A program made the position numbers and the translations under genes. This document shows, piece by piece, positions 9,627 through 20,500 of a stretch of DNA of 64,000 nucleotides. The notes under the pieces were generated by a model. That model saw only the letters and a list, made by a program, of their open reading frames with translations. It did not search any database and was not told the DNA's origin. Positions within the stretch are counted from its first letter, which is position 1. Each line of letters begins with the position of its first letter. Source of the stretch: Hygrocybe punicea (lineage: Eukaryota; Basidiomycota; Agaricomycetes; Agaricales; Hygrophoraceae); contig OY744472.1 of the NCBI GenBank assembly GCA_963556145.1, forward strand, positions 1 to 64,000, in the 5' to 3' direction.

Positions 9627-11582
9627 TTAAAACACGAGGTGATCGGGGTTTACGGGATGATCGTGGGTAAAAGAAGAAGGGAGAAGGGAAAAACGATGCG
9701 GTGTCGAAATATCATATTCGTGAGAAAGGGCGGCGGAGGGGATTGGTGAGGGAAGGCGATAAAGATGAATAATAGGGAAAGCGTAAGGACAGGGTTTCTT
9801 GCGGGAATTAAAGTCACGATTACCAATGCCGGTGATGTCGGTGAGCTGGGCAGGAGCAATGACGGGAGAGGAGATTTCGATGATGGACGTGATGGCATCA
9901 ACGGGAGCGGTTTCGTAGAGATATGCGTGAGTGACGCCAGGGGGGAACAAGTATTTGCGGAATTCATGGTTTTTTGAACCATTATGGATGAGGGCAGCAT
10001 TATGTGGGTAAATTGTAAGCAAAATAGATGAGGAAGAGAAAGGAGGGATAACGGAAGGGGGGAGAATAAAAAGAGAACGAAGGGATAAAGATGAAGGGGC
10101 GCGGGGGTGTAATTTATGGAAATCGTTGACGAGATCCTGACAATATGCAGTTTCGGATGCAGGGATCCAGGAATCTTCGTCACGAGGATAGTCGAGCCAA
10201 TGTACCAAGTAATATAGTTTGTTGCGACGTATGCGGGAGTCAAGAATATGTTCTATTTCGTAATGATCGTCGTTGTCGATAATATCGGGAGGTGGTCGAA
10301 GATGGTATTTTTGTTGTATGGAAGAGGAAGGTGGTTGGAATGGTGAGAGGAGAGCGACGTTGAATATGGGAAAGATCTTCCAGGTTTTCGGTAATTTTAA
10401 CTTGTACGACGATGATCCGATTTTGTCGAGGACGGTGAAAGGACCGAATTTTTGATTGTCAAGCTTCTTGTTCGGACGATCTGTGGTCAGATTCTTTCCA
10501 TTCAGCCAAACTTTATCACCAGGAGAGAAGACAATTTTCGTGACATGACTGTCATACTTATCCTTCATGGTTTGTCTCGTGACGTCCGCAATTTCGCCTA
10601 TTTTCTGTTGTACTGATTTCATTCGTGTAATGAAATCGTTAACGGCTTCATTTACGATAGGGGTATGCTTGTCGACGTCGAGACCGGTCCAAGGATGTTG
10701 TCCTTGTGTGGCGAAGAAAGGGGAAGTCTTAATCGCGGATGATTCGCGATTGGCTAATGCGAATTCGGCAAGAGCGAGCCATTCGTGCCAATCATCTTGT
10801 CGGTAATTGGTGAAGAAACGAAGAAAAATTTCGAGTTCTTGATTCATTCGTTCCGTTTGTCCATCAGCACGTGGATGATATGCTGTTGTTGGACGTCCTT
10901 TGATACCGATCAAGGAATATAATTCAGTGATAAAACGTGAAACGAAAACCGAGCCGCGATCAGAGATGATGAAGCGGGGCATGCCAAAACGTTTAAAGAC
11001 GTAATCCCGGAATAAGCGTGCCCATCCTTCTGATGTCAACGTTGTATTTGTGGCGATGAAGATCGGATGTTTTGATCGTTTGTCAACGACAACCAAGATG
11101 GCGTCAAAACCATGTGATTCAGGTAAAGGGCCAATCATATCGACAGAAATTGTATGCCAATTGTATGGTGGCACATCGTGGGGGAAAAGTTGTCCGAATT
11201 GTTTTCCTCGCCGTGGCTTATTTTGTTGACATTCGGTACAACCAGTGATATACCGTTCGACATCTTCTCGGATGGTTGGCCATGTCGTTGTTCGTGAGAT
11301 TAATTCAATCGTCTTATCACGTCCAGGATGGCCTGCGGTGGGAATATCGTGATGTAGGGAAATGATGTTGTCGTATGTAGGAGTCGCATGAAGTATTTGT
11401 CGGATTGTTTGTTCTGGCAAAATAAATAAAGAGTCAGGAAGACCGATCATACCTTCATTGTCTTTTTCTTTGGGTTTATGATCAACACGTCGTGAAAGGA
11501 GATCGGCTTTTTTGTTTTGCGATCCTTTACGATATAACAAACGGAAACTATAGTCCTGTAAAAATGCGATCCAACGAGCCTG
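9627..11582 (-). CDS. Chromovirus pol, 3' part: RNase H end, integrase, chromodomain, ASCH-like domain
   Basis: This frame continues directly from the upstream pol frame after an in-frame TGA (11583-11585). Numbering from TTG at 11540, it carries an HHCC zinc-binding region (H64, H71, C101, C104) and an integrase core D134, D194, E230 with DD35E spacing. A GPF module follows (KFGPFTVLDKI, about 365), then a chromodomain at about 427-475 (HYEIEHIL, YYLVHWLDY, EDSWIP). Residues about 505-600 follow the ASCH/PUA-like pattern, with G521-x-K523-x2-E526-x-R528 in NGSKNHEFRKY. Integrase inserts the cDNA, and the chromodomain normally directs it to marked chromatin. The ASCH-like part could bind RNA, but that is inference. 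An identical frame is at 52827-54782. Confidence 0.85.
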   Translation of the reverse strand, partial: QARWIAFLQDYSFRLLYRKGSQNKKADLLSRRVDHKPKEKDNEGMIGLPDSLFILPEQTIRQILHATPTYDNIISLHHDIPTAGHPGRDKTIELISRTTTWPTIREDVERYITGCTECQQNKPRRGKQFGQLFPHDVPPYNWHTISVDMIGPLPESHGFDAILVVVDKRSKHPIFIATNTTLTSEGWARLFRDYVFKRFGMPRFIISDRGSVFVSRFITELYSLIGIKGRPTTAYHPRADGQTERMNQELEIFLRFFTNYRQDDWHEWLALAEFALANRESSAIKTSPFFATQGQHPWTGLDVDKHTPIVNEAVNDFITRMKSVQQKIGEIADVTRQTMKDKYDSHVTKIVFSPGDKVWLNGKNLTTDRPNKKLDNQKFGPFTVLDKIGSSSYKLKLPKTWKIFPIFNVALLSPFQPPSSSIQQKYHLRPPPDIIDNDDHYEIEHILDSRIRRNKLYYLVHWLDYPRDEDSWIPASETAYCQDLVNDFHKLHPRAPSSLSLRSLFILPPSVIPPFSSSSILLTIYPHNAALIHNGSKNHEFRKYLFPPGVTHAYLYETAPVDAITSIIEISSPVIAPAQLTDITGIGNRDFNSRKKPCPYAFPIIHLYRLPSPIPSAALSHEYDISTPHRFSLLPSSFTHDHPVNPDHLVF

Positions 11583-13907
11583 TCACCGGGTAAGATCTTG
11601 CGGTTTGCGGTAATATTCGAGATTTCGATGATCGGTGTAAACATCAATTTGTTCTTTTGCCCCTAGGAGAAAATGTCGCCATTCTTCGAAACTCCGTATA
11701 ATCGCAAGTAATTCTTTATCGAAGATTTGGTAATTGCGTTCCGCTGGTGTCATTGTTGTTGACATGTATGCGACAGGGCGGAAAAGACCATCAGGTTGTT
11801 CCTGCGAAAGGATAGCACCGATCGCATAATCTGATGCGTCACATTCGATGGTGAATTTCTTATCGGGGACAGGCAACACGAGGATTGGATCGGTCGTTAT
11901 GATGGCTTTTAATCGATCGAATGCGTTTTGTTGTTCTTCTGTCCAATCCCATTTTGCTTTTCCCGTCAATTTATGTAATGGGCTTGCGATCTGTGAAAAG
12001 TTCTCAACGAAACGACGATAGAAATTCAGGAAACCAATGAATCGTTGTAATTCGGTTTGGTTTGTTGGAACGGGCCAATCAGTGATGGCATTGGTTTTGA
12101 TGGGATCCATCTGAACTTGGCCATCTCCGACGATAATTCCAAGATAATCGACCTTTTCCTTATCGAATGTACATTTCTTCGGTTTCAAGAAGAGATTGTT
12201 CTCGCGAAAGATCTTCAAAACTTGTTTCATTCGTCTTTGATTTTCTTCGAGGGATTTGGAGAAAATCAAGATGTCATCCATGTATACCAAAAGCCATCCT
12301 TCACGTATTTCGTATCGGAAAACGTGATTCATTAACCGTTGAAATGTCGGTGGTGAATTCTTCAGGCCAAAGAACATGACCGTCGGTTCGAATAAACCTT
12401 TTGGTGTCAGAAAAGCGGCTTTGTGTTCATCGCCTTCCTTGATACGGACATTGTTGAATCCCCATCGTACATCCAATTTTGTGAAATATTTGGCTTCGGC
12501 TAATTGATTGATTATATCATTGATTAATGGCAATGGATATTTGTCATCGACTGTCCATGAATTCAACCATCGATAATCCTGAATTGGTCGTCGTTCGGCG
12601 GCATCTTTCTTCGATACGAAGAAGAAAGGAGATGCGTAAGGTGATTTGGAAGGGCGAATTCGTCCAGTTTTCAGGTTTTCGTCTAAGAATTTATCGAGAT
12701 CTTGTTTTTCAATCGGCGATAACGGATACAATTTGCAATCATGATGATCTGGTGCATCTGGTTTCAACGTTATAGCGTGATCCCATGGTTTTCGTGCAGG
12801 TAATTCATCGAAGCCGGATGGTTCGAAAACATCTCGATATTCATGGTATGTTTCAGGTACTAATTCCTCGAACGTCTTTTCTTTTTGTTGTTCTTGTGCT
12901 TTGATGGCGAGTTCTGTTGATTTCGTCATGAATGAGCGAAAGTGTACGGGATCCATTGTTTCTTCCATGACTTGATCGAACCAAAGGGGTCGTTCCCAAA
13001 CTACCGTGTCAAATTCCGTTGAACGTATTGTTGATGACGTTCCGCAACCAGAAAGACATCGAGAAAACTTGATCTCATTTTCTCGCCAATCAATCTCTGG
13101 GTTATGCTTCTTCAACCAATCGTATCCGAGGAAAATATCCATCTTGGCCAATGTCGTTACTGCAAAACGAAGTAATTCCTGATGATCACCGATACGCATT
13201 TGTAATTCACAATATTCCGTGATCTGTCCCGTTTTTGGTTGTGTTCCATCACTCATATAGGAATTGAACGGATTTAGGTATGGTTTCGTTGGTATGTTAT
13301 GTGCCGTAACATATCCGACGTCGATGGCACAAATGGTACATCCGCAGTCGATTAGACCCGTCATAGGATATTGTCGTCCATCCTGTGGAACGGAGACAAA
13401 ACCATGAACCAATAAGGCCATACGGAGTTCGGAATCCTTTTGTGTCACAGCTCGTATTGGTTCCAATGTCCGCGGTTCTTGTGGTGTATCCTGTGGCATG
13501 TTTTGTACTAACCATTGTACTGCTTCCGCGATAGGTCGTCGGTTAAGTGTTAGGACGAGTCCTGGTGAAATTTTGTCCGTCCATTGGTCATGGATGTCCC
13601 AATCATTTAAGATGTCTAGGGCATAACCCATCGTAGTCGCGCGAATGGCAACGATCGTTTCCATCGCATTGAACTCGGATTCGATTGTTGTTTTTCTTTT
13701 CTGGGGTTCGGTTTTCTCTTCGTCATTCGCAACATGGGTATCTCGCCACGTGTTGCTTTCCTCTTTCGGCTCTATTATTGGTGTCTGTCTTAATTCGTTG
13801 CGGAGGGCTTTGAGATTGGTGAAAACGTTGTCAAATTGTTTACATACGTATACATCTATCACGAGTCGTGCGATCGTGGCCTCCTGCGCTTCACGTCGCT
13901 TCGTCAA
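11583..13907 (-). pseudogene. Chromovirus pol, 5' part: protease, reverse transcriptase, RNase H, cut by a TGA
   Basis: The 774-codon frame is -1 relative to gag and begins within the gag stop region, so entry is best explained by frameshifting rather than by its TTG. It contains a retropepsin-like protease whose catalytic motif reads IDCGCT instead of the usual DSG or DTG. The reverse transcriptase has YMDD (in LVYMDDILIFSKS), and the RNase H domain has ECDASDYAIG and YTDHRNLEYY. It stops at TGA 11583-11585 in the context LTR-stop-QARW, where related elements usually read LTRRQARW. A CGA to TGA change would explain the break. The frame on both sides is otherwise intact, so the damage is recent. 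Reverse transcription takes place in cytoplasmic particles. Confidence 0.85.
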
Positions 13908-14917
13908 AAACCCTCTTGCTTCAATTTCAACGCCGTCAACTCATCCATCAATGCTGCAATCCGGGCGTCCTTGCCATCGTCTTGCTGTTGTCTCGGTGTT
14001 TGTGGAACGGTCGCCATAGAACGAATCTGTTGTCGTCCTTGTTGTTCCGGACAATTACGTGAGATATGTCCGGGTTGTCGACATTTAAAGCAAATTCCTT
14101 TCTTCATAAAATCCAATCGTTGTTCATCTGTCAAGCGAGTAAACGTTTGCCGTTGAGGTGACGTTTGTTGTTTGTCGATGTCCATCGGGACAGATTCCGA
14201 TTGTGGGCGAGGTGCTGTTGTTTGTTGCGGTCGAGGAGTAAGCGATGTAGTTGTCGCGTTTGGATTGTATCGTGTTTTCGTGGGTAGATTCATTGATCGT
14301 ACTTGTTCCTGGCGACGTCGCCATTGTTGGTCAAGTCTGACCGTTTGCTCGCGCCATTCCTCGATGGAAGTTGGGATCATCATCCCAGTATAGATCTGAT
14401 CGATTAATGGCTTGTTCATATGAAGTTCGACGAGTTGAATGAGATAACTCTCATTGAACATTTCACTGAGTCCAGCGAGACGTCGGAGAGTATCAAACTC
14501 GATCCAAAATTCGTCTGCTGTCATCTTTCCTTGACGCAAGTCGTTCAACTTGGTCAATGCGTCCTTCTTCTGATCCGGCTTTTCAAAGTGTCGTCTAAAT
14601 TCCTTCGTGAAGTCGTCCAGACTTCCGAAGTTGACGGGGTCGTGCTGTAAGGCAATGTCGACGTACTCGTCCGCCCATCGTCCGGCGAGTCCGCCTTGCA
14701 AATACGAGAGGATAAAAAGGATTTGTTTCTCCTCGGAATCGAAAGCGGTAATGTTTGCTCGGATGTAGATGTGGGCGCTTCGGAGAAACGTTTTGAATCC
14801 TGCTTTGTTTCCATCGTATTTAGCCGGCGGAGCGATATGAGATTTGGGAGATGACGGGGCTGCGGGTGCAACAGTGGTGGTATCTTGGGTTTCGCGGTTT
14901 TCTTCGGTGTCTGACAT
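13904..14917 (-). CDS. gag: Chromovirus gag with CCHC zinc knuckle (337 aa)
   Basis: The ATG at 14917 (MSDTEENRETQ) opens a 337-residue Gag. The central part (about residues 30-180) matches a retrotransposon capsid-type domain (KFDG-like YDGNKAGFKTFLRSAH, WADEYVD, DDFTKEFRRHF). Residues near 278-291 form one zinc knuckle, CFKCRQPGHISRNC, fitting C-x2-C-x4-H-x4-C, which binds the RNA genome. The stop is TGA at 13906-13904 and immediately follows a shift-prone heptamer. The truncated right-arm copy lacks gag. Confidence 0.9.
   Translation of the reverse strand: MSDTEENRETQDTTTVAPAAPSSPKSHIAPPAKYDGNKAGFKTFLRSAHIYIRANITAFDSEEKQILFILSYLQGGLAGRWADEYVDIALQHDPVNFGSLDDFTKEFRRHFEKPDQKKDALTKLNDLRQGKMTADEFWIEFDTLRRLAGLSEMFNESYLIQLVELHMNKPLIDQIYTGMMIPTSIEEWREQTVRLDQQWRRRQEQVRSMNLPTKTRYNPNATTTSLTPRPQQTTAPRPQSESVPMDIDKQQTSPQRQTFTRLTDEQRLDFMKKGICFKCRQPGHISRNCPEQQGRQQIRSMATVPQTPRQQQDDGKDARIAALMDELTALKLKQEGF
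13907..13913 (-). promoter_or_regulatory. Candidate -1 ribosomal frameshift site at the gag stop
   Basis: Read on the minus strand, gag ends GAG GGT TTT TGA. The heptamer GGGTTTT lies in the gag frame as G GGT TTT, an X XXY YYZ slippery pattern, and abuts the stop. A one-base back-slip puts the ribosome into GGG TTT TTG ACG AAG, which is the pol frame, open from there to 11585. No stimulatory structure was checked. Confidence 0.7.
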
Positions 14918-15150
14918 TCTGTTATGTGTGTGTGTTTGATGGTGAAGAGTAAGTGTTGAAGTAGAAAATGATGGCGGGGGGAAAGACGGGGGTCGGAAGG
15001 TAGTCTGTTCTGCGACGTAGTGGTCGAAGTTGTCGTCAGAGGAATCTGACGTCTCGGGTGCAAGATGATATTCGTCGTCGTGTTCCCAATTTGGGGTTCG
15101 GTATCGTCGAGGTTCCAGGTTGTTTTGGTTCGTTGTCGGGGGAGTAGAGA

Positions 15151-15161
15151 AAGTTTAGTCT
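15151..15161 (-). promoter_or_regulatory. Self-priming primer-binding site
   Basis: In element sense, two bases after the 5' LTR comes AGACTAAACTT. This is not complementary to the usual initiator-tRNA 3' end. It is perfectly complementary over 11 nt to AAGTTTAGTCT inside the LTR (15306-15316 in this LTR, 55655-55665 in the right-arm LTR). Tf1-type elements prime reverse transcription from the first 11 nt of their own mRNA paired to such a site. Confidence 0.7.
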
Positions 15162-15163
15162 TA

Positions 15164-15725
15164 TGTTACGGATCGCTGTTCTTATAGCGGACTCCGGCAA
15201 CAAAGAACCAAACGAGGATGATTAACAGGGAGAAAAGCGGATACAAACAAATGTACGAAGAGGGAGGAGTTTGGGTGTCAGGTAGCGATCGGGGGAAGAG
15301 TAGCTAGACTAAACTTAAGGATACTGACTACAATTGTCCGTGACTAAATACTATCGAACGACTTTAGGGCTGGCTTCTTCGTCATGTGTGGCTGCGTCGA
15401 GGATGAGCTCCGAGATGAACGGCGTTTTCGTGTGCTTCGTGGTCTGTGCGTTTTAGGGTGCCAACGTGGTGGCCATCGGCTACGTTGCATGTCCGGTGTC
15501 AGCAGACAGCTGATTCGGTGATTGTGCTGCGCGGTGTTGTTAAGGGCTTGTACCAACGTGTATGATGTATCGGCGGCAATCGGATGATGAGGATAGTCAT
15601 GTGGATTTGGATATCGTCGTTGATTGTCGTCGATGATGTTTTGGACCCATGCTATGACGTTGTTTTGTGATGTGGTGTCAGAGTCGGGGTCAGAAACGGG
15701 GGTTAGATCGGGGTAAAAGGTAACA
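15164..15725 (-). repeat. 5' LTR of the chromovirus (562 bp)
   Basis: It appears identical to 8602-9163. In element sense the likely transcription start (start of R) is at 15316, LTR position about 410, deduced from complementarity to the primer-binding site. A TATA-like TATTTAG lies about 34-28 bp before that start. Confidence 0.9.
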
Positions 15726-15730
15726 ACAAC

Positions 15731-16060
15731 TAAACAGCCAACCAGTCAGAAATTGAAGCTGAAAAAGTACTAGCCATAGAGGTTGCCTTGTGGGTGACTC
15801 CACATGCCCACAGAGATGCATTCTGAGTGCGATCCAATTCACAGGCCCAATAGTGAAAAGTATGAGGCTCATACTCCAGCAGTCCCACATTATATATACT
15901 GTTTTCTAAATAAGTTGGGGTAGGCTAGTGGCGGACTAGCCATTGATGTAGATTTATATATGCCTGGTAGCAATGCATTGGAAAATTTGCACCAAAATCT
16001 GACTTGGTGGGATGGTTTAGAGTCATCATATAACCCATGAGATGTCCTGTGCAAATTTTG
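15731..16060. repeat. Dispersed repeat fragment shared with 46946-46995 and 37380-37440
   Basis: The segment around 15893-15940, including CTAAATAAGTTGGGGTAGGC, recurs near 46950-46995. AAATTGGCGGACCGGTTTTG near 16068 resembles 37428-37445. No gene is evident. It looks like the remains of a dispersed noncoding repeat family. Confidence 0.5.
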
Positions 16061-17515
16061 AACAAAATTGGCGGACCGGTTTTGCAGCTATGGTGCCAAC
16101 AAGGGGTAGAAGGGGGTATGGGGAGCACATTGGCATATCTCAAGAATGCATTCACAAAATGGTCTGGGAGATCATTTCATTGGAATGTGGTGATCAAATA
16201 GCCCCTAGAACAAGTGATTTGAGGTTACTAGCTGCCCTGGAACATGTGCTATACAAGGGGGGTATGAGGAGCACATGCCTGTATCTCAAGAATACATTCA
16301 TAAAAGGGTCTGGGAGATGGCTCCATTGCATTCCCATGGTTAAATAACCCCCAGAACAAGTGATTTCAGATTCCTAGCTGGCCAGGAACATGTGCTGTAC
16401 AGGGGGGGTATGAGGAGCACATGGGCATATCTCAAGAATGCATTCATAAAGGGGTCCGGGAGATGACTCCATTGCAATCCCATTGTGAAATAACCCCCAG
16501 AACAGGTGATTAGAGGTTCCTAGCTGGCCAGGAACATGTGCTGTACTAGGGGGGTATGAGGAGCACATGGGCATATCTCAAGAATGCATTCATAAAAGGG
16601 TCTGGGAGATGACTCCATTGAACTCCCATGATAAAATATCCCCTAGAACAAGTGATTTGAGGTTGCTAGCTGGCCAGCAACCTGTGCTATGCCAGGGGGG
16701 TATGAGGAGCACATTGCTGTATCTCAAGAATGCATTCATAAAAGGGTGTGGGAGATCATTTCAATGGAATGTGGTGATCAAATAACCCCCAGGACAAGTC
16801 ATTTGGGGTTGCTAGCTGGCCAGGAACATGTGTTATGTCAGGGGGGTATGAGGAGCACATGGGTATATCTCAAGAATGCATTCACCAAAGTGTCCGGGAG
16901 ATTGTTTCAATGGAATGTGGTGATCAAATAGCCCCCAGAACAAGTGATTTGAGGCTGCTAGCTCTCCAGGAACCTGTGCTATGCCAGGGGGGTAGGAGGA
17001 GCACATCCTATATCTCAAGAATGCATTCATAAAATGGTCTGGGAGATGATTCCATTGCGATCTGGGGATCAACTTACCCCCTGGACATGGGATTTTAGGT
17101 CACTAGCTGGCCAGGAGCATGTGCTATGCTAGGGGGTATGAGGAGCACATTGGTGTATCTCAAGAATGCATTCACCAAAGTATCTGGGAGATCATTTCAA
17201 TGAAATCTGATGATCAACTAGCCCCCTGGACAAGTGATCTCGGGTTGCTAGCTGGCCCAGAGCATGTGCTCTGTCAGGGGGTAGGAGGAGCACATTCATA
17301 TATCTCAAGAATGCATGCACAAAATGGACCCGGAGATGACTCCATTGAGAACCCATGGTGAAATAACCCCTAGGTCAAGTGATTTGAGGTTCTCAGCTGG
17401 CCAAGAATCTGTGCTATAACAGGGGGTAACTCAATACATTCATAAAACCGTCTTGGAGATGATTCCATTGATATCTAATGGTTCAATAGCCTCTAGGACA
17501 AGTATTTTCATGCTG
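16061..17515. repeat. Satellite, about 145-bp unit, about ten tandem copies
   Basis: The core GAGGAGCACAT followed by TATCTCAAGAATGCATTCA recurs near 16117, 16260, 16405, 16551, 16697, 16842, 16988, 17132 and 17277, with a decayed copy near 17420. Units are diverged but in register. Short ORFs on both strands repeat the same peptide (SQECIHK or the reverse-strand NAFLRY) and reflect the periodicity, so I do not count them as genes. The array sits between the chromovirus and the 3' end of the Ulp1-like gene copy B. Confidence 0.9.
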
Positions 17516-17533
17516 CTCAATGTCTAGACACTA

Positions 17534-20500
17534 CTACTCTTCACCTGTCTCATCATTCTCTGAACATGTATCACCACTCTTCTCAATCTCTGAACTCCCA
17601 CTGCCACCATCGTCGCTGTCATCAGTGGAATCACCGTTGCTTTCACTGACACTGCTCTCCTCAGATTGGACCTCTTGTCTTCTTGCTGGAGGCTTGCGGA
17701 AATTTGCCTTCTTCCAGGACTTTTGACGATCCCTGTATTCACGTCTGCTTACTTTGTATGGGATTCCGCGATGCTCTTGATCCAATTTCGCAGCTATCAC
17801 AGCTGTGGATGCCTTTACCCTCGTTCTCACCGGTTTCTTCTCTCTGGTGACATTCCCAATCCTGGCCAGCTTGTAGTATCTTGAGTTGGTGACCAGCTCG
17901 ATGTAACCATTGCGTGTCTTCCATATCGTTCCACATCTTCTTCCACCTTCCTGGCATCGTTTGCTGACAGGAAGACACTGAAGGTGAGCAAAGATGATGC
18001 TAAGCCCCGTGTTAATCTCCAGGAGACGACGCTCGGAAAGTGTCTTGCACAGATGATGATATTCCCCAATATAACCCTTATCCATCAATGGCTGCCAAAC
18101 AGAGTTGGCATTGAAACCAGCATCGGGAGCGGGGAAAAAGATGGAGAGCATCGAGCGAAATGAAGAGTGTTTTTGTCCGGTCTTTGCCCCTCGAAGATTG
18201 TAGCTTGAAGCCAAGAACGTGCAGTTACGAAAAGATGCCTGTATGGCTTGTACCGTCCAACATTCCATGGCTTCTTGAAGGGTGGTGGGCTTGGGAGGTA
18301 GGCCATACATGGCATCGTCCACCACGGTAAGCCAGAGATCGACCGTCATTCTGATAAATAGATCATTGGCCTGGGCGTGCTGGTCATACATGGCACTCCA
18401 TTCCCAAGCCTTCAACATCGTCTCCGGTGAGTCTTGAACAGCTTGAACCACCAACTTCCAGGGAGGCGAGTCACCGATGGGATACTGAGCATTTGGTTCA
18501 GAATTGATGAAATTGATTGTCCTAGCCTTTTTGCGTGCCCTCTTGTCCAGCTTCATCACCTTGGCCACCTCATCATCGTCGTTTTGCTCCAATCCTGGAA
18601 GAAAGATGTTGTTGGAAATGTCTATATCATGCAGAAAGAACATTCCAAATCTTTCTATGCAGGGACCGAAATTGAGGTCAATGAGAGCAGCGTTAAGATA
18701 GCTGTAGATGTTTATGGGGGTGGTGATGATGTTCCGGATCAGATGCATGATCAGACTAGTGATGATTCCATAGTTGGAGGGACGTGATTTTGACAACTTG
18801 AGTTGGAAGTTTTTGAGCTCCAACATTCTCCTTCCCACAAAGGTGAACCAAAGATCGGATTTAACCCACAACACGGGATCTGACCGCAAGTAATCCAATG
18901 CCTGGATCACAAAATACTGCAAGTCAGATGTAGAAGAAAACCACCAGAGACACACAGCAAACTAGCCTTTCTTTTTGCGGACATCAAAGCCGTCTTGATG
19001 GCCAGTCCACTTCCACGAATTTCTTCTCTAACCCCGAATGACTTTCTTTTGGCACCCTTGAACATGCCACCATATCTTTTGCAACAGTCGAGGAAAGTGG
19101 GGGAGGCAAAGTAAGCCTCACGGTCCTCGCAAAAGTAGGAGTTAGACCCTGGACGGCGAATGGCCTCAAAATACAGGCCATAGGAAGAACGAAAAGTAAA
19201 CTGGACTGCCTTCATCCTCTCCTGTTGCATTTCAGCCTGCATGCCACCGTACTGTGCCAGAGTGTTGGTGTTATGGATGGTGCTCTGCTTCAACCCAGCG
19301 GCTTGATATGAACCTTGCACAACGGGCAGTTTCCAAAGACCGACCAAAGGGGTTGCATCTTTGGGATTTGGATGGAAAGAAATCCCAAAGTCAAGGAAGA
19401 GCTGTCCATTGGATCGATCCATAGCATAGTCCCAATCCATTCCGGGGTACTCCCTCATCAAAGCTTGATAGGGGTCATCCTCCACGGTAAGGCCTTTGGA
19501 GCTTCGAAAGTCGCAAACGAAGAAGAAGGAACCGAAGAGATCGAGATTGTCAGGATTTTCCATAATGATTTTCTTCATGCAATACTGCAAATCATCAAGG
19601 GCAGAAGCACGAACAGGAGTGGTCTTGGTGTCGACGAATCTATGATTTACTGAAGCCTTCCATCTCCACTCATCCAGAGTGAAATCTGTGTACTCCAAAC
19701 AGCCAGGAACTGTGGAGGCAATGATGGAAGGGAGGACGACCTCTGTAAACCACAAAGATTGCACTTCGAAAGGAATCCGGTTGACTCGAAAGCCCCTGAA
19801 CTCGTCCCGGTGAATCATCCGTGGAAAGAAAACATATACGTTCACGCTTCCTGCACCATCTCCAAGATGAGCAAAGTGGGTGTGAGGTATTCCAGACAAA
19901 GGAAATGACTTGGATAGCCACTCTGATCGACCACCGCTGTCCTTGTCGAGCTCTGAACGAGGAAGAAGGATGTCCACATAAACGTGATTGTTTCTGTGGA
20001 TAGGAGCTTCCCTCCTTTCGTATGGCAACACGAACATCTTGATGGCTTGAAGAAAATGGAGTTTGTGAGTGACCCAGATCATGCTATCGATGTCGAAACA
20101 CGAGGTTATTTCATCTTCCTCCAAATGAACTTTGTCTTCCTCGAGAGATAGGTGGATATAATGGCCATAAGAAGATCGACCGCAAACAAAGGCATTGAAA
20201 CTCTCTATGGAGTTTTCTCTACCAGCATGAGACAACATGTCTTCCATTCCCATAGTCACGATATCGTTAACATCGACATTGATGTCCTCGTGACCACGTC
20301 TTGCCAGAGAATAATCACCGGTGATGTGATCGGAGGTGCTTTCCCCTGTGAGTGATGACCCGACAGGCAGGAGATGTTCTTGGACGAGGATGGGGTCGAC
20401 ATTATTGAACATGAGGGCGAAACTGGGTTCCAACCTGTAACCATAGTCTTTGTAATGTTCCCATGATGAACGGATGGTGGGCATGGCAAAAGGATTGGTT

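Larger units (their letters stand above)
8602..15725 (-). mobile_element. Full-length Ty3/Gypsy chromovirus with intact LTRs and TSD
   Basis: The element is 7,124 bp and reads on the minus strand. It is bounded by two 562-bp LTRs (8602-9163 and 15164-15725) that look identical, with TGTTAC...GTAACA termini. It is flanked by the 5-bp target duplication ACAAC at 8597-8601 and 15726-15730. Internal order in element sense is gag with a zinc knuckle, protease, reverse transcriptase, RNase H, integrase, chromodomain and an ASCH-like domain, then a small extra ORF. This order plus the chromodomain places it among the chromoviruses (Metaviridae-type LTR retrotransposons). Identical LTRs imply a recent insertion. 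One in-frame TGA in pol suggests this copy cannot make a full polyprotein. A 5'-truncated copy of the same insertion, with the same TSD, is in the right arm. Confidence 0.95.

Noticed and set aside
11583..11585. Programmed readthrough of the pol TGA
   Set aside because: The position inside RNase H and the LTRRQARW consensus favour a simple nonsense mutation; no known element recodes there.
16061..17515. CRISPR-like array
   Set aside because: The units are about 145 bp, diverged throughout and lack constant-repeat/variable-spacer structure; the genome is eukaryotic.
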